A stretch of 64,000 nucleotides of DNA from Streptomyces sp. NBS 14/10 (GCF_002224125.1 NZ_NCSM01000014.1:240779-304778); one strand, 5' to 3'. Shown: positions 40,826-49,826, numbered from the stretch's first letter. Numbers and translations are program-made. The notes: generated from the letters alone by a model not told the origin.

Positions 40826-42007
40826 GTGCGCAACGACACCACACAGAAACTCCCCCTGCCCGCGCTGCTGGCGCTGGCCACCGCCGTCTTCATCACCAGC
40901 CTGACCGAGACGCTGCCCGCGGGCGTGCTGCCCGCGATGGGCGCCGACTTGGGGGTCGGCGAATCCGCGATGGGGCAGTCGGTGACGATCTACGCCATCG
41001 GGACCGCGCTCACCGCGATCCCGCTGTCCGCGGCCACCGCGGGATGGCGCCGCAAGCGGCTGCTGCTGACGGCCATGGCGGGCTTCGCCGTCGCCAACAC
41101 GGTCACCGCGGCCTCGGCGAGCTATCCCCTGACCATGGCCGCCCGGTTCGTCGCCGGGGTCGCGGCGGGCCTGGCCTGGGCGCTGCTGGCCGGATACGCC
41201 CGCCGTATGGCGCCCGTCGCGCTCCAGGGCAAGGCGGTCGCGGTCGTGATGACCGGCATACCGATCGCCCTGTCGCTGGGGGTGCCCGCGGGCACCTTCC
41301 TCGGCGAAGTGCTCGGCTGGCGGGTGACGTTCACCCTCATCACCGTGCTCGCCGCCGTCCTGATCGGGTGGATCGCCGCGCTGGTCCCCGACTACCCGGG
41401 GCAGCGGCGGGACGGCCGCGCCCCGATCCTGCGGGCCCTGACCGTCCCCGGCGTGGCCCCGGTCCTGTTCGTCACGCTGGTCTATGTGCTGGCCCACACC
41501 ATCCTCTACACCTACATCGCCACCTACCTCGACGGGCTCGGCATGGGCGGCTCCACCGACCTCGTCCTGCTGGTCTTCGGCGCCGCCTCCATGGCGAGCA
41601 TCTGGATCGTGGGCGCCCGTATCGACCGCCGGCTGCGGGCCCTGACCATCGCCGCCACGGTCCTGTTCGCCGCCGCGGCCGCCGTCCTCGCGATCCCGGC
41701 CGGCAGCCGCGCCCTGGTCTACCTCGCGGCGGCGCTGTGGGGCCTGGGCTGGGGAGGCGTCCCCACGCTGCTGCAGACCGCCGTGGCCGACGCGGGAGGC
41801 GACGCGGCGGACTCCGCGCAGGCCATGCTCGTCACCCTGTGGAACGCGGCCATGGCCGGCGGCGGAGTCGCCGGCGGCATCCTCCTCGACCGCCTCGGCC
41901 CCGACGCCTTCCCCTGGAGCGTCCTGGCGCTCCTGGCGCCCGTACTGGCCGTGGTGATCGCCGCCCGCGCGCACGGCTTCCCCGCGGAGCGCTCGCGTAC
42001 GACGTGA
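40826..42007 (+). CDS. MFS efflux transporter (DHA1 type)
   Basis: This 393-residue 12-helix major facilitator has the helix 1 signature ATAVFITSLTETLPAGVLPAM, typical of the AraJ/PurP-like DHA1 branch, a W-R-R-K-R loop between helices 2 and 3, and a helix 5 motif with GIPIALSLGVPAGTFLGE. The start is GTG 40826. It is divergent from the MerR regulator, which suggests inducible drug or metabolite efflux. It is not clearly part of the hydroxyproline locus. Confidence 0.9.
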   Translation: MRNDTTQKLPLPALLALATAVFITSLTETLPAGVLPAMGADLGVGESAMGQSVTIYAIGTALTAIPLSAATAGWRRKRLLLTAMAGFAVANTVTAASASYPLTMAARFVAGVAAGLAWALLAGYARRMAPVALQGKAVAVVMTGIPIALSLGVPAGTFLGEVLGWRVTFTLITVLAAVLIGWIAALVPDYPGQRRDGRAPILRALTVPGVAPVLFVTLVYVLAHTILYTYIATYLDGLGMGGSTDLVLLVFGAASMASIWIVGARIDRRLRALTIAATVLFAAAAAVLAIPAGSRALVYLAAALWGLGWGGVPTLLQTAVADAGGDAADSAQAMLVTLWNAAMAGGGVAGGILLDRLGPDAFPWSVLALLAPVLAVVIAARAHGFPAERSRTT

Positions 42008-42014
42008 ACGGCCG

Positions 42015-42359
42015 CTACGGAACACTCCGGCGGGCGTGGCGCTCCGCGGCGGCATGCCACCAGCCGGGCGGGGACGGTCCCTCGACCGCCGCGGTCGGCT
42101 GGCCGGGATGGAGCCCGAGGCGGCGTAGCGCGTCGGCGCGGACGTGGACCTGGATCCAGCCGCGTCGACGGCCGTCGGCGTCGACGCCGCACATCAGGTC
42201 GCAGCGGATCTCGTCCTCCGGCCTGAACGGCATCCAGTCGATGCCGCGGTCGCGCAGTCAAGCGCGCGTGGCCGCCAGGGGGCGCGGACAGCCGGGCAGG
42301 TTCTCGTAGGACGCGATGGTGACCCAGGCGTCCGGGGTCGGAGAGGTCATGGCGTCCAT
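42015..42359 (-). pseudogene. Small conserved-type protein gene with in-frame TGA
   Basis: Two halves lie in the same minus-strand frame, split only by a TGA at 42258-42260. The first half (from ATG 42359, or ATG 42350) is about 33 residues and includes WVTIASYENLPGCPRP. The second is about 80 residues and begins LRDRGIDWMPFRPEDEIRCD. The join reads naturally across the stop (one codon lost), so a nonsense mutation in an otherwise intact gene is the simplest reading. I do not recognise the function. A second-half product from the internal ATG at 42233 is possible but has no good ribosome-binding site. Confidence 0.65.
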
Positions 42360-42384
42360 GATGCCCGATACGCCACGGAGTTGG

Positions 42385-42411
42385 CGGCCCGGTCGCCGGG
42401 CGACCGGGCCG
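42385..42411 (-). terminator. Strong hairpin terminator
   Basis: A perfect 12-bp GC stem with a 3-nt loop (gcccggtcgc-cgg-gcgaccgggc at its core) lies 19 bp past the stop of the 42431-42949 gene. It ends the three-gene WXG100/DUF1023 unit. Confidence 0.85.
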
Positions 42412-42430
42412 CGTCTGCCCTTGTGAGCGC

Positions 42431-42949
42431 TCAGTACTCGTCCACCGTGGTGCCGTCGGGGACCCGGAAGCAGGCGGAGACGAGATGGAACATGATCCCG
42501 GGCTCCGCACCGCTCCTCTCGGCGTCCCTCGCGGTCGGGATCAGCAAGGTGGCCTTCAGGGTGAACTTCTTCCGGGTGGAGTCGGCCATCAGGAACGGGG
42601 ACTGGGCGACGGTCGACTCGCGCCCCTCGTGGACGATCTCCCAGCCGTGCCGGGGAAGGTCCTCCCTGAGGCCCTGCCAGCCGGCCTCGAGGTCCCCGGC
42701 CGGCAGGCCGTACAGCGACCACAGATGGCGGATGACATAGAACGTCTCGGGGTCCAGGTCGCCGCATACGTCCACGCCCGGGCCGGGCGCGGAGGTCTTC
42801 CCCTTCACCCGCAGCAGGTCGTACAGCTTGCTGGAGAGCCGCCTGGCCTCCTCCCGGGGCGCGGAGACCTCCCGCACCTCCGGCGTATAGCCGAGACCGA
42901 GGTCAGCGGAGTCGGGACCGGGACCGGAGTCGGAGTCGGAGTCGGACAT
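42431..42949 (-). CDS. Hypothetical protein of the DUF1023/WXG100-like operon
   Basis: This 172-residue acidic protein is of unknown function. The N-terminus is a Ser-Asp repeat (MSDSDSDSGPGPDS). The rest has an alpha/beta pattern with KLYDLLRVKGKT, WQGLREDLPRHGWEIVHEGR and a C-terminal strand FRVPDGTTVDEY. No signal peptide or membrane segment is present. It starts 15 nt after the stop of the DUF1023 gene and ends before a strong hairpin, so it is the third gene of that unit. It may be a chaperone or immunity-like partner; there is no motif to prove this. Confidence 0.8.
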   Translation of the reverse strand: MSDSDSDSGPGPDSADLGLGYTPEVREVSAPREEARRLSSKLYDLLRVKGKTSAPGPGVDVCGDLDPETFYVIRHLWSLYGLPAGDLEAGWQGLREDLPRHGWEIVHEGRESTVAQSPFLMADSTRKKFTLKATLLIPTARDAERSGAEPGIMFHLVSACFRVPDGTTVDEY

Positions 42950-42964
42950 CGAAAATTACCCCCG

Positions 42965-44731
42965 CTACTTCAACTGGACCTCGTCGTAGCGTCCCACCAC
43001 GACTCTCGCCTGGTTCTCCAGGCTCTCCGAACCGGCCAGCCAGTAGTTTCCGTGCCCATGGGTGTCGGTGGCCATCTGGTTGGCGCCGAAGATGGGGTCT
43101 TTGGGGGTGATGAACTGCGTCAGACCTTCGTGGTGGCCATGGGTGGGCGCGCCCCACTTGGGCACCCAGTCACCCTCTGCCTTCTGGTTCCACACATGCC
43201 CCGAGGGCACGTCCAGATCCTTGGCCCGCCCGACCTGGACGCCGGGGCTGCCGCTGAGCATCACATCGTCCGCCTCCAGGGTGCCCTGGCGGGCGGCGGA
43301 GCCCACCACCACGGTGCCGTAGCTCTGCGCCTGCACCGACAGGTGGTCATTGGCCTTCGGGTCGTGGGCGGTGTGCAGCCCCGACAGGAATTTATTGAGA
43401 TCCGGTCCTGCCTCGTCGGCGTACTTGTCCTTCATGGCTTCCGGGAAGAAGTTCTGCGGAGCGTCGTAACCGTGCCAGGTGATGGTCGACACCTTGGGGT
43501 CGCCTGGCATCGCGCTGGCCGCCTGCCAGAGATTGGTGCCCGCGATGACGGGTTTGTTGATGCCGCCGAGCGTGCCGTTGGTGCCGCCGACCATCACGGC
43601 GGTGTGATCGGCCGTGTCCGGATTGCCGTTCGCGATGATCGCGCGCCCGTTCTTCTCGGGGTCGAAATCCAGCAGATACGCGGGCGGCAGCCCGTCGCCG
43701 GTCGGTTTGTAACCGGAGGGCCGGGTGTTGTCGAAGGCGTCGACCTTCCCCGTGTCGTCGAAACGCATCTGAATGCGCTTCATACCGTTGAGGGAGGACT
43801 TCAATTGCTTCTTATGCTCGTCCCACTTGGTCCACTCCCGATTGAGGACCATGGACCGTCCGGCCAGGATGTACTTGGGCTTCGGCTCAGGTGGCAGATT
43901 GGCCAGCTCGGTCTGGTACTTCGCCCGCTGCTCGTTGAACCAGATGCGATTGGCCTCGTCGCGGTCCTCGGCGGGAAGCCCGTCCAGCTTGCCGATGCTC
44001 GCCGGATACAGGGAGATGTACTCCGCCTGCTCCTCTTTGCTCAGGCTCTTCCACCAGAGCGCGTTGTTCTTCGGCGACATGTCCTTGTTGGGGAAGTCCG
44101 GCAGATAGTCGCCGACCGTCTTCTTGACGTCTCCGCGGTCCTTCGCGGCGTCGGTCCAGTCGTCCTTGGTGACCGACAGATCGGCCACCGTGATCAGCTT
44201 GCCCAGCGTCTTCGCGTACTTGCCGTCCGCGTCCGTCGCGTCCTTGAGCGCGTCACCGATCCGGTCGGCGAACCCCTGCGCCTGCTGCTTCGGCGTCGTC
44301 GTCACAAATGGCGTCCCGTTCCCGGGCGGCTCGTACTCCTGGCCCGGCAGCAGGACCAACGGCGGCTTGTACTCCACCGAACCGTCTTCCTTGACGGTCA
44401 TCCCCGCGTCCTGTGCGTCCTGGACGGCGTTGTCCAGTTTCTTCTTCGCCGCCCGCAGCTCAGAGGCCAGCCCGTTCAACGCCGTAAGGATCAGCGCGCA
44501 CTCCACCTGCATGTAGTGGAAGTTCTCGCTCAGCCGCTCCAGCCGGCCCAGCGCCGCACCGACCCCCTGGCCCTTCAGGCCCCCGCGGAGCTTCGCGTTG
44601 ATCTCATTGTCCAGCCGGTCCTTGGCCGCACTGGCGCTGCTGCTCACCTTGTGCCAGCCGTCCGCCGCCTGCTCGAACTGGGCGGGGTCGACCGCCTTCA
44701 ACTGTGCGAAAGTCACCATGGCGCGGATCAC
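42965..44731 (-). CDS. DUF1023 alpha/beta-hydrolase with WXG100-like N-terminus
   Basis: This 588-residue protein has an N-terminal helical, WXG100-like region (QLKAVDPAQFEQAADGWHKV, coiled to about residue 110). A C-terminal DUF1023 alpha/beta-hydrolase domain follows with the nucleophile elbow AQSYGTVVVG and later HGHHEGLTQF and DTHGHGNYW His candidates. No classical signal peptide is present, which fits a type VII-like secretion substrate. GTG 44731 overlaps the stop of the upstream gene (GTGA); ATG 44719 is the alternative. This pairing is common in Streptomyces; substrate and target are unknown. Confidence 0.85.
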   Translation of the reverse strand: MIRAMVTFAQLKAVDPAQFEQAADGWHKVSSSASAAKDRLDNEINAKLRGGLKGQGVGAALGRLERLSENFHYMQVECALILTALNGLASELRAAKKKLDNAVQDAQDAGMTVKEDGSVEYKPPLVLLPGQEYEPPGNGTPFVTTTPKQQAQGFADRIGDALKDATDADGKYAKTLGKLITVADLSVTKDDWTDAAKDRGDVKKTVGDYLPDFPNKDMSPKNNALWWKSLSKEEQAEYISLYPASIGKLDGLPAEDRDEANRIWFNEQRAKYQTELANLPPEPKPKYILAGRSMVLNREWTKWDEHKKQLKSSLNGMKRIQMRFDDTGKVDAFDNTRPSGYKPTGDGLPPAYLLDFDPEKNGRAIIANGNPDTADHTAVMVGGTNGTLGGINKPVIAGTNLWQAASAMPGDPKVSTITWHGYDAPQNFFPEAMKDKYADEAGPDLNKFLSGLHTAHDPKANDHLSVQAQSYGTVVVGSAARQGTLEADDVMLSGSPGVQVGRAKDLDVPSGHVWNQKAEGDWVPKWGAPTHGHHEGLTQFITPKDPIFGANQMATDTHGHGNYWLAGSESLENQARVVVGRYDEVQLK

Positions 44732-45213
44732 CAGCTCCCTGACGGGCCGCCCGGCGGGGGTATCGGCCTCGTATCCTGCGCCTTGAACAGAGTCTCAATC
44801 GCCTCGTCCTGATTGGCGAGGTCCTTGCCCGCCTTCTGCAGCTTCCCCATGAGTTCGCCGCATTCGTCGCGTACGACCGTCAGCCGCGCCTCCCAGGAGT
44901 TGAAGACCCGCTGCTGCACGGACGTGCTCTCCAGCCCCTCGACGCCCTTGCTGGCGACCCCCGCGCCCTCCTGGCCGTGCTTGAGGTCGCCCAGCGCGGT
45001 CGTGGCATTCCGGCGCAGCTCGTCCAGGGCGTTTGACGCGGTATTCCACGGCCCCTTCGACGATTTCAGATCGCCGTCGGAGCCGCCCTTCCCGCCCCCT
45101 TTATTCCCGTCCGCACTGGCCAGCCTGGTTTGAACGTCTTTGTCGCCGCTATCCGTTCCGCCCGCCGCGTCGTAATACGCCTGCCAACGCTCAGACAGTC
45201 CCGTGTCCCCCAT
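44728..45213 (-). CDS. WXG100-like helical protein
   Basis: This 161-residue, mostly alpha-helical protein has a Gly/Lys-rich linker (residues about 30-50), then helices AWNTASNALDELRRN-like and a coiled segment (VFNSWEARLTVVRDECGELMGKLQKAGKDL). The SWE turn sits where WXG100 proteins carry W-x-G, so it is a divergent relative. ATG 45213 has GGAGG and GAAGG just upstream. It is first in a three-gene unit with the DUF1023 protein and probably pairs with it for export. Confidence 0.75.
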   Translation of the reverse strand: MGDTGLSERWQAYYDAAGGTDSGDKDVQTRLASADGNKGGGKGGSDGDLKSSKGPWNTASNALDELRRNATTALGDLKHGQEGAGVASKGVEGLESTSVQQRVFNSWEARLTVVRDECGELMGKLQKAGKDLANQDEAIETLFKAQDTRPIPPPGGPSGSW

Positions 45214-45465
45214 ACTGCCTTCCTCCACCCGTACACCATGTTCTTCATGGCAGAACAAGGAAGGTAACAGAGCGCAATAACGGAAGGGAACTTGTCGAGA
45301 GCCGGGCTGGAGAGATCCTGGGGTCTGGTTTGTGCGGAGTTTGCAACCGCGGCCGTCCCGCCGCCTGTTGGTGGCGCAACGTGACCGTACCGTGGCTCGG
45401 TGAGACGTCCCAGGTCCGCTCCCAGCGCCGCATTGTTAGCGGACAGCGCCGTCTCCTTAGCACTG

Positions 45466-45852
45466 ATGGGGCTTGGGGAATTCATACCGGACCCGGTGGA
45501 GAAATGGGTCGGGAAACGGGTCGAAGACGCCGGTGAGGCCGACGACCGCACGGTGCGCTACGAACACGACGCCGCCGGCCAACGGGTCGCGCGCACCACC
45601 GCGCTGGGCGAGCACATCGCCCACGAACACGATGTGCTCGGCCGCACCGTCGCGAAGGACGCCGCCGGCCGGACCACCACCTACACCTACGACGCGGTCG
45701 GCAACCGCACCGCCCTCACCGCCTCCGGCCACCCGCTCGAGTTCGACCACGACGCCGCGGGCCGCGAAACCACCCGCCGGCTGAGCGGCACCCTCTCCCT
45801 CACCCAGATCTGGGACCCCGCCGGACATCTCACCGACCAGACCCTGACCTGA
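45466..45852 (+). pseudogene. RHS-protein relic with internal deletion
   Basis: A 128-codon frame starts MGLGEFIPDPVEKW, matching the start of the large RHS protein at 51205 (MGFGDFVPDVIEDK), and then jumps directly to YD repeats. Its last 60 codons are closely homologous to about 54310-54500 of the large gene (TASGH, DAAGRE, IWDPAG, then LTEQALT versus LTDQTLT). All of the secretion domain, DUF6531, core and toxin are missing, and the frame stops straight after LT. The longer start at 45400 lacks a ribosome-binding site. It looks like the residue of a second RHS gene or an orphan fragment. Confidence 0.75.
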
Positions 45853-45885
45853 TGGGCCCGACCGCCGCCCCTCCCCTGCTGGGCA

Positions 45886-45909
45886 TCCGGGACCTTGTCG
45901 GGTCCCGGA
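45886..45909. terminator. Hairpin between convergent RHS relic and peptidase gene
   Basis: A perfect 9-bp stem (tccgggacc / ggtcccgga) with a ttgtcg loop lies between the RHS relic stop (45852) and the peptidase stop (45956). It probably serves as a bidirectional terminator. Confidence 0.75.
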
Positions 45910-45955
45910 GCCCCGTGGTGGCAGGGCCGCACAGCCCCGGCCGAAGCTGTGCCGA

Positions 45956-47533
45956 CTATGACGAGAGGATCGCCGTCGCCTTGTCGAGGGCCGGGTCCTT
46001 GCCGGTGGACACGTCCGCCGCGGTCAGCGGCGCGTAGTGGTCCGGGGGGACGCCGATACCGTCGATGATCTCGCCGTTCGCGCCGATGGCGCGCTGCGAC
46101 GGCAGACGGATCAGGCTCGTGTGATCGTTGAGCGCGTACAGGCGGGCGGGGCCGGAGTTCACTCCCGCGGTGCGGGTGCCGACGAGGGCGCCCAGGTGGA
46201 GGTCCTTGACGCCCGTCGCGAACACCTCGCACGCGGAGGCGCAGCCGTCGTCGGTGAGCGTGACCATGGGCAGGTGCAGCAACGGGGTGCTGTTGTCGAC
46301 GGGCTGGGGGTCGCAGGTGCCGTCGGCGTCGCAGAAGGAAACGGCCGATGCGTCGTGGACGAACGCGCCCATCAGTTTGTTGCCCTCGTCGGCGACGCCG
46401 CCGCGGTTGCCGCGCAGGTCGAAGATGATGCCGGTGAGCTTGGTGGTCGCCTTGAGGTCGGCGATGGCCTTGAGGGCTTCCTGGGCGACGCCCGGATAGA
46501 AGGCGTCGACGCGGACGTCGGCGATGCTGCCGGCCACCAGGGTGACGTCCACGCGCGGCTTGGGCTGCGCGGGCAGCGGACCGGGAGTGACACGTACGTG
46601 CAGGGTCCGGCCGGTGGCGGGTCGCCGTACGGTCAGGGTCACCGGGACGCGCCGGGGATACGAGGGGCGGAGGGAGTCCACAACTCCCGGGTTCAGCTGA
46701 CGGTTGGTGAAGACCGGGACATTGTTCACCCGCTCGATGACGTCTCCGGGCTTGAGCCCGGCCGCGGCGGCGGGAGTATCGGTGCCGACCGTGGTGAGGA
46801 AGAGCGGACCGGTGAAGTCCGGGGCGGTCGCGGCCGGGGGGAGGGTCCTGTTCAGGCCGATGCCCAGGCCCCACGGGTGGGCGTCCGGCGTGGCACCCGG
46901 GCTGCCGGGACCCTGGTAGTCGGCGTGGTTGTCGTGCAGGGCGGTGAGCATCCCCTGGATCGCCGCGACGGCGAGCGAGGAGCGCAGTGCCTGGTCTTCC
47001 GGCACCGCGTCCAGCACTTCCTGGAGCCGCTTGGCGAAGAGCGGCCAGTCCTTGTCCCGGTCGCCGGTCAGCGCCGGCAGGACGGCGAACGGCTGGTCGA
47101 CACCGCGTTTGCGCAGCTCCCGGACGACGGCCTGGGCGGCGTACTGGAGCAGTGGGCGGTCATCGAGCCGGGCACCGCCGTAATAGTTGTCGAAGATGCA
47201 GTAGTACGCCTGCTCCACCGTGCTGACGGAGGTCGGGGCCGGGTCCTGCGCGGGCGGCGGGGGGCTGGTCGGGTCCTGCGGTGCGCAGGCGGCGGGCCGG
47301 TCGGCCTGGTGCGGCTCTGCCGACGGGCTGGCGGACGCGGTCAGGGCGGTGACGAGCACGCTGCACGCGAGGACGGCGATCCCGGTCGTGGCCAGTACGC
47401 GCCGCTGCCGCGGCAGCCCGAGCCGGCGGTGGCCGAGCCCGCGGCCGGGCGACGACGCTTGGGCGGTGGCCGGGAGTTCCGCCGACGAGGGTGTGGTGGC
47501 GGTCGGCAGCGGGGCGGCCGGTGTGTTGCTCAT
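45956..47533 (-). CDS. S41-family peptidase with PDZ domain
   Basis: This 525-residue protein has a cytoplasmic N-terminus, one membrane anchor at about residues 47-68 (VLATTGIAVLACSVLVTALTA) and a Pro-rich stretch outside. Domains then run: a helical cap, a PDZ domain (TPAAAAGLKPGDVIERVNN) and the tail-specific peptidase domain (IIFDLRGNRGGVADEGN, then TDDGCASACEVFATG with the likely nucleophile Ser). The usual catalytic Lys of CtpA (TFGKG) is replaced by GTRTAGVN, so it is not a standard CtpA. It follows the two-component genes on the same strand and may be an extracytoplasmic protease under their control. Confidence 0.87.
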   Translation of the reverse strand: MSNTPAAPLPTATTPSSAELPATAQASSPGRGLGHRRLGLPRQRRVLATTGIAVLACSVLVTALTASASPSAEPHQADRPAACAPQDPTSPPPPAQDPAPTSVSTVEQAYYCIFDNYYGGARLDDRPLLQYAAQAVVRELRKRGVDQPFAVLPALTGDRDKDWPLFAKRLQEVLDAVPEDQALRSSLAVAAIQGMLTALHDNHADYQGPGSPGATPDAHPWGLGIGLNRTLPPAATAPDFTGPLFLTTVGTDTPAAAAGLKPGDVIERVNNVPVFTNRQLNPGVVDSLRPSYPRRVPVTLTVRRPATGRTLHVRVTPGPLPAQPKPRVDVTLVAGSIADVRVDAFYPGVAQEALKAIADLKATTKLTGIIFDLRGNRGGVADEGNKLMGAFVHDASAVSFCDADGTCDPQPVDNSTPLLHLPMVTLTDDGCASACEVFATGVKDLHLGALVGTRTAGVNSGPARLYALNDHTSLIRLPSQRAIGANGEIIDGIGVPPDHYAPLTAADVSTGKDPALDKATAILSS

Positions 47534-47644
47534 GGGGAGTGCTCCTGAACTCGCGTCGGTCGTGCCGTGGGCGACGCCGCGGCCACTGGTGCGGCGGTCG
47601 GTGCGGCGGCGCTGACGGACGTTCTACGCGGCAGGCGGTTTCAG

Positions 47645-47712
47645 GGCGGTTGCGTCGTCACGGCGGTCGCGTTGTCGCGGCGGTTGTGTCGTCACGGCGG
47701 TTGTGTTGCCGC
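47645..47712. repeat. Four 17-bp tandem repeats at histidine kinase 3' end
   Basis: Four consecutive 17-bp units of the form ggcggttgtgtcgtcac (47645-47661, 47662-47678, 47679-47695, 47696-47712). The kinase stop codon (47692) lies in the third unit, so the last residues of the kinase (about ATQPP) are encoded by repeat DNA. Because 17 is not a multiple of three, changes in copy number would shift the C-terminus. Confidence 0.9.
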
Positions 47713-49026
47713 GGCGGGAAAGCGGACCGTGACGACCAGGCCGCCGCCGGGCCGCGGGGCGGCGGTGAGGGTGGCATCGTGGGCGGATGCGATGGCCGAG
47801 ACGATGGACAGGCCCAGGCCGAACCCCTGGGACGACGCCCCCCGGCCACCGCTGCCGGTGCGAGCCGGGCCGAGGCGCTGGAAGGGCAGGAGGATCCGCT
47901 CGACGGCGTCCGCGGGCACGTCCGGGCCGGTATTGGCGACCGTGAGGACGGCGCGGCCGGCCTGTGTGCCGGTGGTGATGTCCACCTGCCCGCCGGGCAT
48001 GTTGTAGCGGATCGCGTTGTCCAGCAGATTGGCCACCAGCCGTTCGGCGAGCGCCCGGTGGCCCGAGGAGACGGCCGCGTCGGCCTGGGGGCGCAGCGCC
48101 ACCTGCCGTTCGTGGGCCGCGGTGGCGCGCGCGGCCACGGCTTCCCGGGCGAGCCGGGCCAGGTCGAAGGGGCGGCGCTCGTCGAGGCCCGCGTGGCCGC
48201 GGGCCAGGGTCAGCAGCGCTTCGATGAGCCGTTCCTGCTGCTGTCCGGCGGCGAGTATCCGTTCGTGGGCCGTACGCAGGGACTCGACGGTCGGTTCGGG
48301 GTCGGCCAGGGCGACCTGGCCCAGTACGCGCTGGCGGGCCAGTGGCGTACGCAGCTCGTGGGAAGCGTTGGCGACGAACTGCCGCTGCGCCTGGAAGGCA
48401 CCGTCGAGCCGGGCCAGCAGCGCGTCGAACGTGTCGCCCAACTCCCGCAGTTCGTCCCGCGGGCCGGCCAGGGCCAGCCGGCGGTGCAAGCTGGTCGCCG
48501 AGATGTCCTGTGCGGTGGAGGTGATGGTCCGCAGCGGGCGCAGGACACGGCCGGCCACGACCCAGCCCAGCAGCACGGATGTCAGTGACATCAGGCCCAG
48601 GGCGATCCCCGACTGGACCAGCAGGGTGTGCAGCATGGCGGACTTCTGGTGGTCAACGGTCCGCTGTACGTCCTTCTGCAGGGCCGCCATGGCGGTGTCC
48701 ATGGCGGCCCGATCGCCGGGCCCACCCCCAGGCCGTGTCCCCTCGTTCCCCCCTTGTGCCCGGCCGGCCGATGCGCTCGGGCTGGGGGAGGCCACGGTCA
48801 CCTCCCGCTTCAGGACCGTGGGCGGACGGTCGACGGCGCCGGCCACCAGGCCGTACGTCACCGCGAGCAGCGCGGCGCCGGACACCAGGAACAGCCCTCC
48901 GTACAAGGCGGTCAGCCGCAACCGTACGGTGCGGCGGGGCAGGCCCGCGCACACGATCCGGGCGGTGAGCCGGCGCAGAGCGGCGGGGGCGAGGCCGCGG
49001 ACGGCAGCGGAGGTGTGGACGGGCAT
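47692..49026 (-). CDS. Two-component sensor histidine kinase
   Basis: This kinase has two membrane segments (LTALYGGLFLVSGAALLAVTYGLV and LLVQSGIALGLMSLTSVLLG) around a short Ser/Gly-rich outside loop. A HAMP domain, the phosphoacceptor motif ASHELRTPLA, the N-box LVANLLDNAIRYN and the ATP-lid motifs TVANTGPDVP and GFGLGLSI follow. ATG 49026 (444 residues) is listed, though its AAAGG site is 13 nt away; GTG 49077 (461 residues), close after the regulator stop, is the alternative. It is co-transcribed with the regulator upstream. The signal is unknown. Confidence 0.92.
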   Translation of the reverse strand: MPVHTSAAVRGLAPAALRRLTARIVCAGLPRRTVRLRLTALYGGLFLVSGAALLAVTYGLVAGAVDRPPTVLKREVTVASPSPSASAGRAQGGNEGTRPGGGPGDRAAMDTAMAALQKDVQRTVDHQKSAMLHTLLVQSGIALGLMSLTSVLLGWVVAGRVLRPLRTITSTAQDISATSLHRRLALAGPRDELRELGDTFDALLARLDGAFQAQRQFVANASHELRTPLARQRVLGQVALADPEPTVESLRTAHERILAAGQQQERLIEALLTLARGHAGLDERRPFDLARLAREAVAARATAAHERQVALRPQADAAVSSGHRALAERLVANLLDNAIRYNMPGGQVDITTGTQAGRAVLTVANTGPDVPADAVERILLPFQRLGPARTGSGGRGASSQGFGLGLSIVSAIASAHDATLTAAPRPGGGLVVTVRFPAAATQPP

Positions 49027-49081
49027 GTGAACGTGGCGACCTTTCGGCTGGATCCTGCACTGTGCTCGCCCCCACAACCCC

Positions 49082-49741
49082 TCAGATCCGGTAACCGCTC
49101 CTGGCCACCGTCTCGATGACCGGCGGCGTCCCGAGTTTGGCCCGCAGCCGGCTGATCGTGATCTTCACGGCGCTGGTGAAGGGGTCGGCGGCCTCGTCCC
49201 AGACCCGTTCGAGCAACTCCTCGGCGGAGACGGTACGGCCCCCGGCGGCGAGGAGCAGTTCGAGGACGCCGAACTCCTTGGGCGTGAGGGCCAGCGCTCG
49301 GCCTGCCCGTACGGCGGTGCGCCGGGCGCTGTCGACCACGAGGTCGCCGTGGCGCACGACGGGCGGTACGGCCGGATGCGCGCGGCGGGCCAGGGCGGTG
49401 ATCCGGGCGACGAGTACGGGGAAATCGAAGGGCTTGGGGAGGTAGTCGTCGGCGCCCAGGCCCAGCCCGTCCACGATGTCGTCCGCCGTTCCCGCGGCGG
49501 TGAGCATCAGGATGCGGCTGCGGCACCCGGCTGCGATCAGCGCCGCGCAGACCTCGTCGCCATGCGTCCCGGGCAGGTCCCGGTCCAGGACGACCACGTC
49601 GTACGCGTCGCTGTCGGCGCCCAGCCGTTCCAGCGCCTCCGTACCGTCGAACGCCACATCGACGGCCATCCGCGCACGGCGCAGGCCCACCGCGACGACC
49701 TGTGCCATCTCCTCGTCGTCATCGACGATGAGCACGCGCAT
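49082..49741 (-). CDS. OmpR-family response regulator
   Basis: This 219-residue regulator has a receiver domain with phospho-acceptor Asp53 (VVVLDRDLPG), the acidic pair VDDDEE, a Thr in LMLTAAG and Lys in DYLPKPFDF. The C-terminal OmpR winged helix reads LTPKEFGVLELLLAAGGRTVSAEELL, then ITISRLRAKLG and VARSGYRI. ATG 49741 follows a G-rich run. It precedes the kinase by about 55 nt on the same strand and forms a standard pair with it; the S41 peptidase downstream is a possible target. Confidence 0.93.
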   Translation of the reverse strand: MRVLIVDDDEEMAQVVAVGLRRARMAVDVAFDGTEALERLGADSDAYDVVVLDRDLPGTHGDEVCAALIAAGCRSRILMLTAAGTADDIVDGLGLGADDYLPKPFDFPVLVARITALARRAHPAVPPVVRHGDLVVDSARRTAVRAGRALALTPKEFGVLELLLAAGGRTVSAEELLERVWDEAADPFTSAVKITISRLRAKLGTPPVIETVARSGYRI

Positions 49742-49826
49742 CCCCCGGCACCCCCCTCTCGTGTCGTCGTCCCAGTGTCCCGCAGCCCCCTCGGGCGACT
49801 CCGGCGGGCCCACGGACACAGGAGCG

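Noticed and set aside
42240..42300. Frameshift instead of nonsense mutation in the small gene at 42 kb
   Set aside because: Both halves are in the same frame (stop at 42258, distance a multiple of three), so a single stop codon is the better reading.
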